Assembly (NCBI GenBank): GCA_900551235.1
Contig: URUU01000032.1
Coordinates: forward strand, 1 to 26,828
Length of the DNA: 26,828 bases
Direction of reading: 5' to 3'
Origin: an uncultured Lachnospiraceae bacterium
Lineage (GTDB): Bacteria; Bacillota; Clostridia; Lachnospirales; Lachnospiraceae
Shown: positions 25,414 through 26,828 of the stretch, one piece after another
Numbering within the stretch: the first letter of the stretch is position 1
How the letters are laid out: each line of letters opens with the position of its first letter
Notes under the pieces: generated by a model
Told to the model about the DNA's origin: nothing
The model's input: the letters and a program-made list of their open reading frames with translations, nothing else
Databases searched by the model: none
Program-made: the position numbers and the translations under genes

Positions 25414-26634
25414 ATGGCTGCACTTTTTCTCTCACCCATTTATCTTGCGGTGTGTTTTTATGTTCTGAACTGGATGCTCAAATGGATGTCTGTCTGCAGC
25501 AACGTCTTTTCACTTCCGGTATTCCGCTGCGGGTTTTCTGCACTTTATATCCTGACTGCAACGACGCTGCTCTCATCCTTTCTGATCAAAAAACCAGACT
25601 GGCTTCATCGCACGCTGAAACAGATCAGCAACCTGTGGCTCGGCACTTTCCTCTATGCCCTGCTTGGCATCGGCATTGCCGATCTGATCCGGATCATCCT
25701 CTATTTTTCCTGGCTATCCAAAACTTCCTGGTTCCACTCCCGATGGATGTTTGCCTTCACCGGCTTTTTTACCGGAGTCTGTGTCCTGTTTTTCAGCATT
25801 TACGGTTTTCTTCATGCCAGAAAGCTTTATACTACAAAATGGCATATTATTTCCCATAAAGCCTATGACGGTCATCCTGCTCTTAGGATCGCCCTGATCG
25901 CCGATCTGCACCTTGGCTACAATACGGACGAATTTCTCCTCGGACGCCTGGTGAAACGCATCAATAAACTGCAGCCGGATCTGATCGTGGTCGCCGGAGA
26001 TACCTTTGACAATGAATTTCATGCCATCCGCCACCCAAAGAAATCTGCCGAGATCCTCGCCGGTCTGCAAAGTACTTACGGCACTTACTGCTGCTATGGA
26101 AATCATGATCTGGATGAAGCCATCCTTGCCGGCTTTACTTTTGGCGGACAAAAAGAGGACGCCGATGAGCGTTTTGAGCAGTTTTTCCTGGATGCCCACA
26201 TGACTTTGCTGGACGATGAGATCCGTCTGATCGACGACTTTTTTTATCTGATCGGCAGAAAAGATCCTGCCCGCTGCAAGAAACTTGCCTCGGAAGCTGA
26301 GCGCATGACTCCACAGCAGTTTACCGAACATCTCGATCATTCCAAACCGATCCTGATCATAGACCATCAGCCAAAAGAACTCTCCCTGCTCGCAGATGCC
26401 GGTGCAGATCTGATCCTTGGCGGACATACCCACAACGGCCAGCTTTTTCCCGGTAATCTTTTCCTTCGTCTGATGTGGGAGAATCCTTACGGACTCCTGA
26501 AAAAAGGAGATGCTTACAGTGTTGTGACCTCGGGAGCCGGCATCTGGGGACCGAATATGCGTCTTGGCACAAAAAGCGAAGTATGTCTGATTGAAATGAA
26601 ATTTGATTCTGTGCATATTTCCGACAAAATATAA
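25414..26634 (+). CDS. Membrane-bound metallophosphoesterase (YkuE/YaeI-like)
   Basis: A 406-residue protein. Residues 1-135 hold about four membrane helices, and 155-400 form a calcineurin-like phosphoesterase domain with the complete two-metal site: DLH (164-166), GDTFD (195-199), GNHD (229-232), His318 and GGHTHNG (336-342). Relatives act on cell-envelope phosphoesters; the substrate is unknown. A long open frame runs back to 25060, but AAAGGAGG lies five bases before the ATG at 25414, and the earlier part overlaps sigK, so 25414 is used. It is the only plus-strand gene and diverges from sigK. Confidence 0.92.
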   Translation: MAALFLSPIYLAVCFYVLNWMLKWMSVCSNVFSLPVFRCGFSALYILTATTLLSSFLIKKPDWLHRTLKQISNLWLGTFLYALLGIGIADLIRIILYFSWLSKTSWFHSRWMFAFTGFFTGVCVLFFSIYGFLHARKLYTTKWHIISHKAYDGHPALRIALIADLHLGYNTDEFLLGRLVKRINKLQPDLIVVAGDTFDNEFHAIRHPKKSAEILAGLQSTYGTYCCYGNHDLDEAILAGFTFGGQKEDADERFEQFFLDAHMTLLDDEIRLIDDFFYLIGRKDPARCKKLASEAERMTPQQFTEHLDHSKPILIIDHQPKELSLLADAGADLILGGHTHNGQLFPGNLFLRLMWENPYGLLKKGDAYSVVTSGAGIWGPNMRLGTKSEVCLIEMKFDSVHISDKI

Positions 26635-26828
26635 TTTGTTTATTTTGGGTATGGTCATTTTCACCTGTTAATGTTAAAATTATGACACACGTTTGTATAT
26701 CCGGCACGGTAAATCGTTTCGGCTGTACAGCGTCTGTCACTGATATCGTTAGGGGAGTCCTATCTCCAACATCATTTTATGATGCCAGGGTCAAAAGGTC
26801 TAAATCCACATGAGCTTGCTCATAGGTG
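26635..26828. other. Gene-free tail with two inverted repeats
   Basis: No convincing gene is seen after the metallophosphoesterase. Two inverted repeats are present: CATCA-TTTTA-TGATG at 26770-26784, and at the very end CCAC-ATGAGC-TT-GCTCAT-A-GGTG (26806-26828). The second may continue past the window. No terminator of the metallophosphoesterase gene with a T run was found. Confidence 0.5.

Noticed and set aside
25714..26664. A 316-codon minus-strand open frame
   Set aside because: Antisense to the metallophosphoesterase, which has a full set of catalytic motifs and a strong ribosome binding site.

Overview
The window reads as a chromosomal segment of a spore-forming, low-to-moderate GC member of the Bacillota, most likely family Lachnospiraceae. 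This rests on the sporulation sigma factor SigK, CodY, a perfect CIRCE operator in front of groES-groEL, strong AGGAGG-type ribosome binding sites, several TTG/GTG starts, and the comM-dprA-topA-codY gene order. No database search was possible, so genus and species are not claimed. All genes but the last are on the minus strand.

Positions 1-9690 are accessory DNA. A well-formed promoter (9134-9162), placed just behind a terminator (9176-9203), starts a tightly coupled minus-strand operon. In transcription order it encodes a short dynamin-like GTPase (7669-9051), a long dynamin-like GTPase (5395-7662), a small protein with a C-terminal membrane hairpin (4840-5343), a 1055-residue HerA/FtsK-type ATPase (1673-4840), a short WHH-motif HNH nuclease toxin (1146-1673) and a SUKH (SMI1/KNR4) immunity protein (738-1136). 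A lipoprotein gene (100-645) follows after a 92-base gap. Several of these genes overlap by one to a few bases or carry their ribosome binding site inside the gene before, so they are probably made together. A pair of membrane-remodelling GTPases plus a pumping ATPase next to a toxin/immunity pair suggests an undescribed toxin-handling or defence system. This is the main candidate for novelty, and its function is inference.

At 9278-9690 the C-terminal part of an OLD/AAA_21-like ATPase is joined head-on to the 3' end of pepF. This marks the island edge and probably gave PepF a short foreign tail.

From 9660 on the content is housekeeping. Oligoendopeptidase F, a HEAT-repeat plus SAM methyltransferase protein, and a membrane-anchored Amidase_2 lie downstream of guaB (IMP dehydrogenase). 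A small uncharacterised gene lies between guaB and groES-groEL, the latter with a CIRCE operator and promoter. Then come codY with its own promoter and a possible CodY box, and the comM-dprA-topA operon with a structured leader. A Sfp-type phosphopantetheinyl transferase follows sigK, which lacks room for a pro-sequence. The only plus-strand gene is a membrane metallophosphoesterase (25414-26634), divergent from sigK. The last 190 bases hold no recognisable gene but carry two inverted repeats.
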